5,727 nt of DNA, taken from contig CANRDG010000122.1 in NCBI GenBank assembly GCA_947629275.1, positions 1-5,727 of the forward strand, read 5' to 3'. A model generated the notes under the pieces. The model searched no databases, had not been told where the DNA came from, and worked only from the letters and a program-made list of their open reading frames with translations. The stretch comes from an uncultured Clostridia bacterium (GTDB taxonomy: Bacteria; Bacillota; Clostridia; Oscillospirales; Ruminococcaceae). A program made the position numbers and the translations under genes. This document shows positions 1 through 4,809 of the stretch, piece by piece (the first letter of the stretch is position 1; the number at the start of each line of letters is the position of its first letter).

Positions 1-285
1 GACATCGACGCTTTTCTGGGCAGCGCGATAGGTTTTTCGTTCAGATATTACGTTGAGGGGATAGCTGACAGCGGCGGAGTAAAAATGCTGTCTCTCAATG
101 GCGTTTACCCGAGTATGGAGAATGTGCAAAGCGGCAGCTACCCTTTGGTGTACGATTTTTACGCGGTGTATGACAAGAACAACCAAAACCCTAACGTGAA
201 AAAGCTTGTAGAATGGGTGCTTTCTGACGAGGGGCAGGAAATTATAGCTAAAAGCGGTTACGCGCCGATAAATCAGGAGGAATAA
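1..285 (+). CDS. PstS-like phosphate ABC transporter substrate-binding protein, C-terminal part (5' end outside window)
   Basis: The frame is open from base 1 and ends at TAA 283-285, giving the last 94 residues, so the ATG at 85 is an internal methionine and not the start. The segment GSAIGFSFRYYVEG followed by a loop, then PLVYDFYAVYDK, and a final helix with VEWVLSDEGQEIIAKSGY and YAPI, is the pattern of the C-terminal lobe of periplasmic-binding-protein-like PstS proteins (PF12849 type). In that family the protein is a membrane-anchored lipoprotein that captures inorganic phosphate and delivers it to PstC/PstA/PstB. The ligand-binding N-terminal lobe and any lipobox are outside the window, so phosphate specificity is inferred. 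The gene converges on the M15 peptidase gene. No pst permease gene follows it; if the other pst genes exist nearby they must lie upstream. Confidence 0.72.
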   Translation, partial: DIDAFLGSAIGFSFRYYVEGIADSGGVKMLSLNGVYPSMENVQSGSYPLVYDFYAVYDKNNQNPNVKKLVEWVLSDEGQEIIAKSGYAPINQEE

Positions 286-348
286 GCGGTAGAGGCAACG
301 TCCGTGCGTTATATTAGCGCGAATATTAAAATAACGCTCAAACACCGC
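286..348. repeat. Nested inverted repeat directly after the PstS-like stop codon
   Basis: Starting at the base after the stop codon, GCGGT (286-290) can pair with ACCGC (344-348), GCGTTAT (306-312) with ATAACGC (331-337), and ATATT (311-315, overlapping by two bases) with AATAT (322-326). The result is a long interrupted stem in a 63-base stretch. No T-run follows on the + strand, so it is not a standard intrinsic terminator. It could protect the mRNA 3' end, act as a processing site, or be part of a small dispersed repeat together with the sequence up to 452. The inverted repeats are seen; the role is unknown. Confidence 0.45.
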
Positions 349-357
349 CTTAACATC

Positions 358-378
358 ATCTTGCTTCTTGCTTCTAAC
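358..378. repeat. 7-bp tandem repeat block A (three units)
   Basis: Three adjacent heptads read ATCTTGC, TTCTTGC and TTCTAAC on the + strand (358-364, 365-371, 372-378). On the - strand the unit is GTTAGAA/GCAAGAA-like. The same unit returns at 425-452 on the other side of a hairpin. The region lies in a non-coding gap between converging genes, so the 7-bp period is not a codon effect. Confidence 0.65.
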
Positions 379-390
379 TCTAAACCGCAG

Positions 391-426
391 AAAAAACGGT
401 TTCACGCAAACGCCGCAAAACCGTTT
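391..426 (-). terminator. Probable intrinsic terminator for the leftward M15 peptidase transcript
   Basis: On the - strand AAACGGTTT (426-418) pairs perfectly with AAACCGTTT (402-394) over nine bases, with a 15-base loop. The right arm runs into six consecutive Ts (402-400 of the arm are continued by A396-A391 of the + strand read as T). The stem has only three G/C pairs and shares its Ts with the tail, so it is weaker than the HU terminator. A competing hairpin can form between AAACCG at 382-387 and CGGTTT at 397-402. It lies about 45 bases past the peptidase stop codon, a sensible place for the end of that transcript. Confidence 0.45.
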
Positions 427-452
427 CTAACATCTAACTTCTTACCTCTAAC
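425..452. repeat. 7-bp tandem repeat block B (four units)
   Basis: Four adjacent heptads read TTCTAAC, ATCTAAC, TTCTTAC and CTCTAAC on the + strand (425-431, 432-438, 439-445, 446-452). They share the pattern nTCTWAC with block A at 358-378, which adds TTCTTGC variants. The block abuts the hairpin at 394-426 and overlaps its last two bases. The gap from 453 to the peptidase stop codon is AT-rich with a seven-T run and shows nothing else. Confidence 0.7.
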
Positions 453-468
453 AGTGAGAAAGTTTTTT

Positions 469-1050
469 TCATAGCTTATACTCAAAATGCTGATAGTCCT
501 TCGAGTTTTGCCAGTCGCCGCCCCATGTGAAGCCGTGCGCGGTGAACAGCTTATAGCACAGGTCATCGCGGTCTATCTTCATCGGGAAGTCTTTCGTGCG
601 GTCGCAATACGGCAGCCCCTGCACAGGCGAGCACTTTTCTTTGCCGCCGATATAGGTGATGTACGGATTGTACAGAGGGTTTATGTCGATAGCCAGCCCC
701 AGAGCGTGACGCGATAGAATGTCGGTGTCAGCGATAACGCGGTAGTTGAACGCAGATGAGTTGTTGTCCGCCATTGAAAGCACATCGTCAGCGCCGTAGC
801 AGTCCACTAGCCGCATTTTTTCTATAACATACTTAGTCTTATGCAGAACGCAAAAAATATCGCGAATTTTGGTCTCTATCAGCCTGTTTACTATAAGTTC
901 TCCCGTGTGTTCTTTGCCGTCCGTGCCATAGTGCGTGAGCTTTATATACACAAGCTCGTTGGGCGTTATGTGCTTGTTTCCATGGTAGGAAACGCCGTTT
1001 ATCCTTGCAAAAATTTCACCCTGAACGGGAAAGGAACAAAAATCAAACAT
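469..1050 (-). CDS. M15 family zinc D,D- or L,D-type peptidoglycan peptidase, apparently without signal peptide
   Basis: The 193-residue product carries the zinc site of peptidase family M15 (VanY / M15_4 type): S-R-H115-A-L-G-L-A-I-D122-I-N-P provides the first two ligands and D185-Y-Q-H188-F-E provides the third, with D185 at the place of the catalytic acidic residue in the family's (D/E)-x-x-H motif. SMADNNSSAFNYRVI (92-106) and FTWGGDWQ (174-181) are further conserved-looking parts of this family. Such enzymes cut peptide bonds in peptidoglycan stem peptides. The ATG at 1050-1048 overlaps the rqcP stop as TAATG and has GAGG at 1061-1058, so the start is well supported. The N-terminus (MFDFCSFPVQGEIFARING) has no signal peptide or membrane helix, although many relatives carry an export signal. 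It is the last gene of the leftward block. Whether it acts on vegetative or spore wall is not shown by the sequence. Confidence 0.9.
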   Translation of the reverse strand: MFDFCSFPVQGEIFARINGVSYHGNKHITPNELVYIKLTHYGTDGKEHTGELIVNRLIETKIRDIFCVLHKTKYVIEKMRLVDCYGADDVLSMADNNSSAFNYRVIADTDILSRHALGLAIDINPLYNPYITYIGGKEKCSPVQGLPYCDRTKDFPMKIDRDDLCYKLFTAHGFTWGGDWQNSKDYQHFEYKL

Positions 1051-1289
1051 TATATTACCTCGTAATTGTCGGCTGCGTTGTCCTTGGTGGCGTACTCGTT
1101 CACGCTCAACACGCGCACTTTCAGCGGCTTTGCGCCCATATTTATCTCGATAATATCGCCGACCTTGACGTCATAAGAAGCCCTTGCGACCTTGCCGTTG
1201 ACCGATATTTTCTGCGCATCACAGGCTTCATTTGCAACGGTGCGCCGCTTTATAAGCCTTGTTACTTTAAGATATTTATCCAGCCTCAT
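1050..1289 (-). CDS. rqcP: RqcP (YabO), S4-domain ribosome quality control factor
   Basis: The 79-residue product is a single S4 RNA-binding domain. MRLDKYLKVTRLIKRRTVANE (1-21, with its basic helix), then the KISVNGK turn (27-33) and DVKVGDIIEI (40-49), match the Hsp15-like YabO/RqcP pattern closely. In Bacillus, RqcP binds the obstructed 50S subunit with peptidyl-tRNA and works with RqcH in adding alanine tails to stalled chains, marking them for degradation. Length fits the family (about 80-86 residues). The start at 1289-1287 has GGAG at 1300-1297. The gene follows mazG and HU, as in the yabM-yabN-yabO neighbourhood, and its stop codon overlaps the start of the M15 gene by one base, so the two are probably translated together. 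A terminator-like hairpin separates it from HU. RqcH is not in the window. Confidence 0.92.
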   Translation of the reverse strand: MRLDKYLKVTRLIKRRTVANEACDAQKISVNGKVARASYDVKVGDIIEINMGAKPLKVRVLSVNEYATKDNAADNYEVI

Positions 1290-1294
1290 AAAAA

Positions 1295-1300
1295 TTCTCC
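1295..1300 (-). promoter_or_regulatory. Ribosome binding site of rqcP
   Basis: GGAGAA on the - strand sits seven bases before the rqcP ATG, immediately after the T-run of the HU terminator. Only about 20 bases separate the end of that T-run from the start codon, so rqcP cannot have a normal promoter downstream of the terminator. Confidence 0.8.
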
Positions 1301-1308
1301 TCGAAATT

Positions 1309-1338
1309 AAAAAAGAGCCCGATGTAGACCACCGGGCT
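1309..1338 (-). terminator. Strong intrinsic terminator between HU and rqcP
   Basis: On the - strand AGCCCGGTG (1338-1330) pairs with CATCGGGCT (1324-1316) as a nine-pair stem containing one G-U pair, with the five-base loop GTCTA. It is followed by C and six Ts (1314-1309). This is a textbook rho-independent terminator placed 20 bases past the HU stop codon. It would end most HU transcripts and make rqcP and the peptidase gene depend on read-through or on a promoter inside the HU gene. Confidence 0.85.
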
Positions 1339-1357
1339 GCGTGAAGTTTTGCTTAGA

Positions 1358-1633
1358 TTACTTAGCAACTGCCTCTTTGAGAGCGCTGCCGGCTTTGAAA
1401 GCAGGAACTTTCTTAGCGGGGATCTTGATAGCTTTCTTGGTGAGAGGATTGATGCCCGTCTTAGCCTGTCTTTCGCGAACCTCGAAAGTACCGAAGCCAA
1501 CGAGAGTGATCTTGTCGCCTGCCGCAAGAACGTCGGTGATAGCCGCTGTTACTGTAGCGAGCGCCTTTTCAGCGTCCTTCTTTGTGTAGCCGCCCTTTTC
1601 AGCAATTGCGTTTACGAATTCTGCCTTTGTCAT
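1358..1633 (-). CDS. hup: HU family DNA-binding protein
   Basis: The 91-residue product is a full-length HU: N-terminal helices (MTKAEFVNAIAEKGGYTKKD), then the family signature GFGTFEVRERQAKTGINP at 46-63, with the DNA-kinking proline P63 at the arm tip, and the basic arm return (KKAIKIPAKKVPAFKAG). HU proteins are small homodimers that bend and compact DNA in the nucleoid. Length matches Bacillus Hbs (92). The start has an excellent ribosome site, GGAGG at 1645-1641, seven bases from ATG. The gene sits 35 bases after mazG and ends in a strong terminator, which fits a highly expressed gene with its own abundant short mRNA. I found no convincing promoter in the mazG-HU gap; one may lie in the 3' part of mazG. 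IHF is unlikely in this type of organism and the sequence is HU-like throughout. Confidence 0.97.
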   Translation of the reverse strand: MTKAEFVNAIAEKGGYTKKDAEKALATVTAAITDVLAAGDKITLVGFGTFEVRERQAKTGINPLTKKAIKIPAKKVPAFKAGSALKEAVAK

Positions 1634-1654
1634 TTTAATACCTCCAATAATAAT

Positions 1655-1668
1655 ACGGATCTCTCCGT
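1655..1668 (-). other. Small hairpin between mazG stop codon and HU ribosome binding site
   Basis: ACGGA (1655-1659) and TCCGT (1664-1668) form a perfect five-pair stem around the four-base loop. It begins at the base after the mazG stop codon. Read leftward it is followed by ATTATTATTGG and not a T-run, so it is not a terminator for mazG. Read rightward it does precede an eight-T run (1673-1680), but no gene points into it from the left. It could be an mRNA processing or stability element that separates the mazG and HU messages. The stem is short and could be chance. Confidence 0.35.
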
Positions 1669-2454
1669 TTAATTTTTTTTAGCCTTATCCCAATAGAGAT
1701 CAAGCTCATCTATGCTCAGGGACTTCATGTCAGCCCCGTTTTGCCTTACCATTTCTTCAACATCTGCAAACCGCTTTATAAATTTATCGGTCGCCGCCGT
1801 CAGCACTTCTTCGGAATCTAAACCGCATTTGCGTATAACATTTACACACGCAAACAACACGTCGCCAAGTTCTTCTTCGATATTGCTATTACTTTGCATA
1901 GCCTCACGCGTTTCGTCTATTTCACTTTGCAAAGATGAAAATGCATCTTCAACGCTTGCGTGATCCATGCCTGCCCTGCTTGCACGCTTGCCTATTTTCT
2001 GCGCTCTCATAAGTGCCGGAAATACCCTAGGTACGGCGTTTAGCGTATCTGTGTACGTCTGCTCTTTTGTTTCTTTTTTGATCTTGTCCCAGTTTTCCAA
2101 AACTTCGTCGGCAGTATCAAGTTTCAGCTCACCGAAAACGTGCGGATGCCGCGTTATCAGCTTTTTGCACACCTCATCTGCCACTTCGTCAAGATCGAAA
2201 TTGCCTGCATCTTCTTCAATATCGCAGTGAAACACTACCTGCAAAAGCACATCGCCAAGCTCTTCGCGAAGCATAGGCACGCTCTCACAGTCGATAGCCT
2301 CAGCCACTTCGTATGCTTCTTCTATCATGTCTTTACGCAGTGTCTTGTGTGTCTGCACCTTATCCCACGGACAGCCGTTCTCGCTCCTAAGCGCCTTTAC
2401 AATGAGCCGCAGGTCGCTTACGTCATATTTGTCTTTAAAAACAAAACCGTCCAT
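1669..2454 (-). CDS. mazG: MazG nucleoside triphosphate pyrophosphohydrolase
   Basis: The 261-residue product has the two-repeat MazG structure and the usual length of the stand-alone enzyme (263 in E. coli). Repeat one contains NGCPWDKVQTHKTLR (26-40), E45-E46-A-Y-E49 and E64-E65-L-G-D68, the acidic residues that bind magnesium and the triphosphate. Repeat two repeats the pattern as SEIDETREAM (177-186) and EEELGDVLF (193-201). A C-terminal LDLYWDKAK (251-259) is also typical. MazG hydrolyses NTPs and dNTPs to the monophosphate and pyrophosphate and is thought to clear damaged nucleotides or lower (p)ppGpp-related stress. In B. subtilis the equivalent protein at this locus, YabN, is fused to an N-terminal tetrapyrrole-methylase-like domain, which is absent here. 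The ATG has GAGGT at 2465-2461, six bases upstream. The gene follows the flippase gene after 117 bases. Confidence 0.95.
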   Translation of the reverse strand: MDGFVFKDKYDVSDLRLIVKALRSENGCPWDKVQTHKTLRKDMIEEAYEVAEAIDCESVPMLREELGDVLLQVVFHCDIEEDAGNFDLDEVADEVCKKLITRHPHVFGELKLDTADEVLENWDKIKKETKEQTYTDTLNAVPRVFPALMRAQKIGKRASRAGMDHASVEDAFSSLQSEIDETREAMQSNSNIEEELGDVLFACVNVIRKCGLDSEEVLTAATDKFIKRFADVEEMVRQNGADMKSLSIDELDLYWDKAKKN

Positions 2455-2571
2455 AAAGAAACCTCAAACACCAAAATATGTTCCGCAGATAAATTCCGCA
2501 GGCGCGCCTTAGCAAGCCTTTTCAAGGACGACAAGGCACATATAATATAATAACTCAATTTTTCTGAAATT
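2455..2571 (-). other. 117-base spacer between flippase gene and mazG
   Basis: The spacer holds no gene. It contains a direct repeat of TTCCGCAG (+ strand, 2481-2488 and 2494-2501), the ten-base palindrome AGGCGCGCCT (2500-2509), and an AT-rich stretch at 2540-2553. On the - strand TTGCTA (about 2516-2511) and TTATCT (2493-2488) are separated by 17 bases and could be a weak promoter for mazG, but the match is poor. No terminator with a T-run is visible, so the two genes may still be cotranscribed. Confidence 0.4.
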
Positions 2572-4299
2572 TCAAGTGTTTTGCGGATATTTTTTCGGTT
2601 TTATCGGACTTTTCGGCATTACGCTCAATAGTTGGGACGAAAGTATGTATATATTGACAGAGAATAAAACGGAAATTATCAAAGAAATTCTCATATTAAG
2701 GTAATTTTTAGCAACATTATTGAGAAGGTACGCGCCCTCTATGCTCAAAGCTGCCGCCATAAGTATGCACAAAATGGTCTTTGCTCTCACGGGTCTTTTG
2801 CCGCACAGCTTTCTGAGATCTGCAAAACACATCGCAAGCATCACGGTGTAGCAGATGAGCGTTGCCATGCCTGCGCCCGTTATGCCCAGCTGCGGCGCGC
2901 TTACTAAAAGTATGTTCGCAAAAAGCTTTACTATACCGCCAACAATGGTTATTTTTATCGGCTCTTTCTGCATACCTGCCGCCTGAAGCATTATAAATAT
3001 AGGCGAGCAAAGGGAAACGGGTATGCTTGCAAGCCCCAGCACTGACAGCGCGTTTACGCACACTTTTATCTCGCTCGTGCGCCCTGCAAACAGAAATTTC
3101 AGTATCTCCTCTGAAAAAACGCACATTCCTATGCCGCAGGGCACGGATACAAACAAAGCTAAAGTAAGCACCGTGTTTACCGACTTTGTGAGCTTTTCTT
3201 TGTCTTTGGTGGCATATGCCGCTGAAACGGTGGGCAGTATGCTCCTGCCAAACATTGCGGTAAGCGAAGGCACAATGCCAAACACTGTGAACGCCATGCC
3301 GCTGTATGAGCCGTATATAAAGCTTGAAAGCTTTTCTCCCTTTGAAAGCTCTAAGACAGCCGAAGCGAACTTTTTCAGCGTGTATGCTCTGTTTGCGTCA
3401 AATGAATACTCAAGACAGCGGTTTATGGTAACAAGGTCGATAAGTCCCGAAAGCGTGGTTATCACCGAGGCGAGAGCGAACGGAGCGGCAAGCTGCAACA
3501 GCCTTTTCAGCATAACGCGCTTTGGCGTGTGCTGCTGCGACATATACATCATGTCGTCCGTAAGTCCGTCGCCGCCTAGTTTTCTTGAAAGCCACAAAAA
3601 CGCGCAGCCGCATATATCGGAAAGTGTAATGCCCAACACCGAGGCTGCGGCTATCACAGGCAGAGCCGCAGCGTTTGCTTCGTCTGCTGTTGCGCACTTT
3701 ACCCCGAAAACGGTTGAAAACGCCGCAAATTCTTCACTTGCCTTGTGCGATACGAGAGCAGCAAAACCAAGACCTGCCGCCAGTTTTACCACGGCTTCTA
3801 TAACTTCAGAAACGGCGGTGGGTATCATGTTGCGCATACCTTCGGCGTAGCCGCGCTCCACGGCGGATACAGCGCCTATTGCTATGCAGGGCGCAATGGC
3901 GGTAACACACAGGCGCGAGAGCGGCTCAGATATTATGTATGTGCAGATAGGCTGCGCAAACAAAACAAGTACAAGCGACGCCGCCAAGCCCGTCAGCAGA
4001 AAGAACATTGTTGCCGCAGAGCGCAGCCGCCGCGCGTTTTGGAAGTTTCCCAAAGCGCACTGTTCGGCGGTCATTTTAGCCACCGCAGGCGGAATGCCCG
4101 ACACAGCCACCGCGTACACGGGCATAAATATTGAATATGCCGACGAAAAGTATGCCATGCCGCTGCCGCCCAGAATGTTTGCAAGCGGTATGCGGTACAC
4201 CATGCCGATAACCTTTGTAAACAGCACCGTAAGTATAAGTATAACGCTGGCAAGCAAAAATCCCTGCCGCCTAAGTGTTTTGTGTTTTTTTGAACTCAA
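2572..4299 (-). CDS. SpoVB/YabM-like polysaccharide flippase (MOP/MVF superfamily membrane protein)
   Basis: The 575-residue product is a multi-pass membrane protein with about 14 hydrophobic segments (first at about 15-33, last at about 536-560). Its beginning, FLLASVILILTVLFTKVIG then MVYRIPLANILGGSGMAYF (33-51) and AVSGIPPAVAKMTAEQ (65-80), is typical of SpoVB, YabM and related exporters in the MurJ/Wzx superfamily, which flip lipid-linked glycans across the membrane. The position before mazG and rqcP matches yabM. It is longer than SpoVB (about 518) because of hydrophilic stretches near 185-210 and 236-262 and a basic tail, KSPIKPKK (563-570). The only usable start is TTG at 4299-4297: an in-frame TGA lies just upstream, and AAAGGA at 4315-4310 is a fair ribosome site. 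The exact lipid-linked substrate (peptidoglycan precursor, cortex precursor or another glycan) cannot be read from the sequence. Confidence 0.9.
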   Translation of the reverse strand: MSSKKHKTLRRQGFLLASVILILTVLFTKVIGMVYRIPLANILGGSGMAYFSSAYSIFMPVYAVAVSGIPPAVAKMTAEQCALGNFQNARRLRSAATMFFLLTGLAASLVLVLFAQPICTYIISEPLSRLCVTAIAPCIAIGAVSAVERGYAEGMRNMIPTAVSEVIEAVVKLAAGLGFAALVSHKASEEFAAFSTVFGVKCATADEANAAALPVIAAASVLGITLSDICGCAFLWLSRKLGGDGLTDDMMYMSQQHTPKRVMLKRLLQLAAPFALASVITTLSGLIDLVTINRCLEYSFDANRAYTLKKFASAVLELSKGEKLSSFIYGSYSGMAFTVFGIVPSLTAMFGRSILPTVSAAYATKDKEKLTKSVNTVLTLALFVSVPCGIGMCVFSEEILKFLFAGRTSEIKVCVNALSVLGLASIPVSLCSPIFIMLQAAGMQKEPIKITIVGGIVKLFANILLVSAPQLGITGAGMATLICYTVMLAMCFADLRKLCGKRPVRAKTILCILMAAALSIEGAYLLNNVAKNYLNMRISLIISVLFSVNIYILSSQLLSVMPKSPIKPKKYPQNT

Positions 4300-4352
4300 T
4301 TGCCACCCGTCCTTTCATTTGCCGTCTGTAATATCTTTATGCTTGTCACCGG

Positions 4353-4382
4353 AGTATATGAGGCGAATTTTGTAGGCGGCAA
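4353..4382 (-). promoter_or_regulatory. Candidate promoter of the flippase gene
   Basis: Because spoIIID points the other way, the leftward block needs a promoter close to here. On the - strand TTGCCG (4382-4377) and TATACT (4358-4353) are 18 bases apart and resemble a sigma-A promoter, putting the RNA start near 4346, about 47 bases before the TTG. The overlapping CATATACT (4360-4353) differs from the sigma-E -10 consensus CATACAMT at one position, but no good sigma-E -35 element sits 14-15 bases upstream of it. Confidence 0.4.
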
Positions 4383-4392
4383 AAGTTTTTCA

Positions 4393-4421
4393 GAATGATA
4401 CAGGCTGCCGCTGCATATACA
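4393..4421 (+). promoter_or_regulatory. Candidate sigma-E promoter of spoIIID
   Basis: GAATGAT (4393-4399) matches five of seven positions of the sigma-E -35 consensus KMATATT. After 14 bases, CATATACA (4414-4421) matches six of eight positions of the -10 consensus CATACAMT. The predicted RNA start is near 4427, about 25 bases before the spoIIID ATG. spoIIID is a known sigma-E-dependent gene in Bacillus, which supports the assignment. Consensus values are from established knowledge; the match is by eye. Confidence 0.45.
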
Positions 4422-4451
4422 TTGTAAAAAAGACGAAATGGGAGTGAGACA

Positions 4452-4721
4452 ATGGTTCCGACAGACAAGGAACGACCGGTAGTAGTGGGAGAATACATAG
4501 TAAAAGATAAAGCAACAGTCAGGACGGCTGCAAAACGTTTCGGCATAAGCAAAAGCACTGTTCATAAAGACGTTTCACAAAGACTGGAAAGCATAGATCC
4601 TGTACTTTTTACGCAGGTGAAAGCCGTTTTGGAAGAAAATAAAGCGCTGAGGCATATCCGCGGCGGTATGGCTACAAAAGAGAAGTACGAGAAGAAAAGA
4701 GCGTTAAAAGCAGCAAACTGA
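4452..4721 (+). CDS. spoIIID: Sporulation transcription factor SpoIIID
   Basis: The 89-residue product closely follows Bacillus SpoIIID (93 residues): YIVKDKATVRTAAKRFGISK and STVHKDVSQRL form the helix-turn-helix (about 22-44), with KSTVHKD as the recognition helix, and RHIRGGMATKEKYEKKRA (67-84) is the second, basic DNA-contacting region. SpoIIID is a mother-cell DNA-binding protein made under sigma-E; it activates some sigma-E genes, represses others and leads toward sigma-K. The ATG has GGGAG at 4440-4444. In Bacillus spoIIID neighbours mbl; here it stands alone between a divergent flippase gene and proC, with a terminator directly after it. A candidate sigma-E promoter lies upstream. Confidence 0.96.
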   Translation: MVPTDKERPVVVGEYIVKDKATVRTAAKRFGISKSTVHKDVSQRLESIDPVLFTQVKAVLEENKALRHIRGGMATKEKYEKKRALKAAN

Positions 4722-4731
4722 TATTGCACGG

Positions 4732-4760
4732 CGGACGGCTTTATGTCGTCCGTTATTTTT
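4732..4760 (+). terminator. Intrinsic terminator of spoIIID
   Basis: CGGACGGC (4732-4739) pairs with GTCGTCCG (4745-4752) as an eight-pair stem with one G-U pair and loop TTTAT. It is followed by TTATTTTT. It begins ten bases after the spoIIID stop codon and separates spoIIID from the proC transcript. Confidence 0.85.
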
Positions 4761-4769
4761 AGTTATAAG

Positions 4770-4792
4770 CTAAAAAGCCCTTGCGTTTTTAG
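4770..4792. promoter_or_regulatory. Inverted repeat overlapping the proC -35 region
   Basis: CTAAAAA (4770-4776) and TTTTTAG (4786-4792) form a perfect seven-base inverted repeat with a nine-base centre. The right arm begins on the last base of the -35 element and extends into the spacer. It could be a repressor-binding site or a second weak terminator for read-through from spoIIID. A/T-rich arms make chance occurrence possible. Confidence 0.3.
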
Positions 4793-4809
4793 TCAGAATG
4801 TAGTATAAT
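4781..4809 (+). promoter_or_regulatory. Sigma-A type promoter of proC
   Basis: A perfect -10 element TATAAT (4804-4809) lies 17 bases after TTGCGT (4781-4786), which keeps the TTG core of the -35 element. The RNA start is expected near 4816. This excludes the in-frame TTG at 4815 as the translation start of proC and points to the GTG at 4848. Confidence 0.7.

Noticed and set aside
85..87. ATG at 85 as the start of a small protein
   Set aside because: The frame is open back to base 1 and the upstream residues continue the binding-protein fold, so this is an internal methionine.
358..452. Heptad repeats as a CRISPR array
   Set aside because: Units are 7 bp and adjacent, without spacers of uniform length, and no cas gene is present.
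1276..1527. Arg/Ser/Leu-rich open frame on the - strand overlapping HU out of frame
   Set aside because: HU is unambiguous in the other frame; the frame crosses the HU terminator and composition is frame-shift-like.
1655..1680. Hairpin plus T-run at 1655-1680 as a + strand terminator
   Set aside because: No rightward gene ends there; the T-run is simply the lysine codons at the end of mazG read from the other strand.
2140..2550. Open frame of 136 codons on the + strand across mazG and its upstream spacer
   Set aside because: Antisense to mazG, no recognisable domain and no ribosome site.
3023..3850. Long open frame (275 codons) on the + strand inside the flippase gene
   Set aside because: It is wholly antisense to a clear membrane-protein gene, has serine-rich low-complexity composition and no ribosome site; it is a by-product of the opposite strand's codon use.
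4440..4460. SpoIIID self-binding site near its own start
   Set aside because: GAGACA and GACAGACAAGG only partly fit the WWRRACARNY consensus, and short matches of this quality are expected by chance.
4296..4565. Two open frames on the - strand across the spoIIID start and divergent promoter region
   Set aside because: Antisense to the clear spoIIID gene, no family similarity, cysteine-rich random-looking composition.
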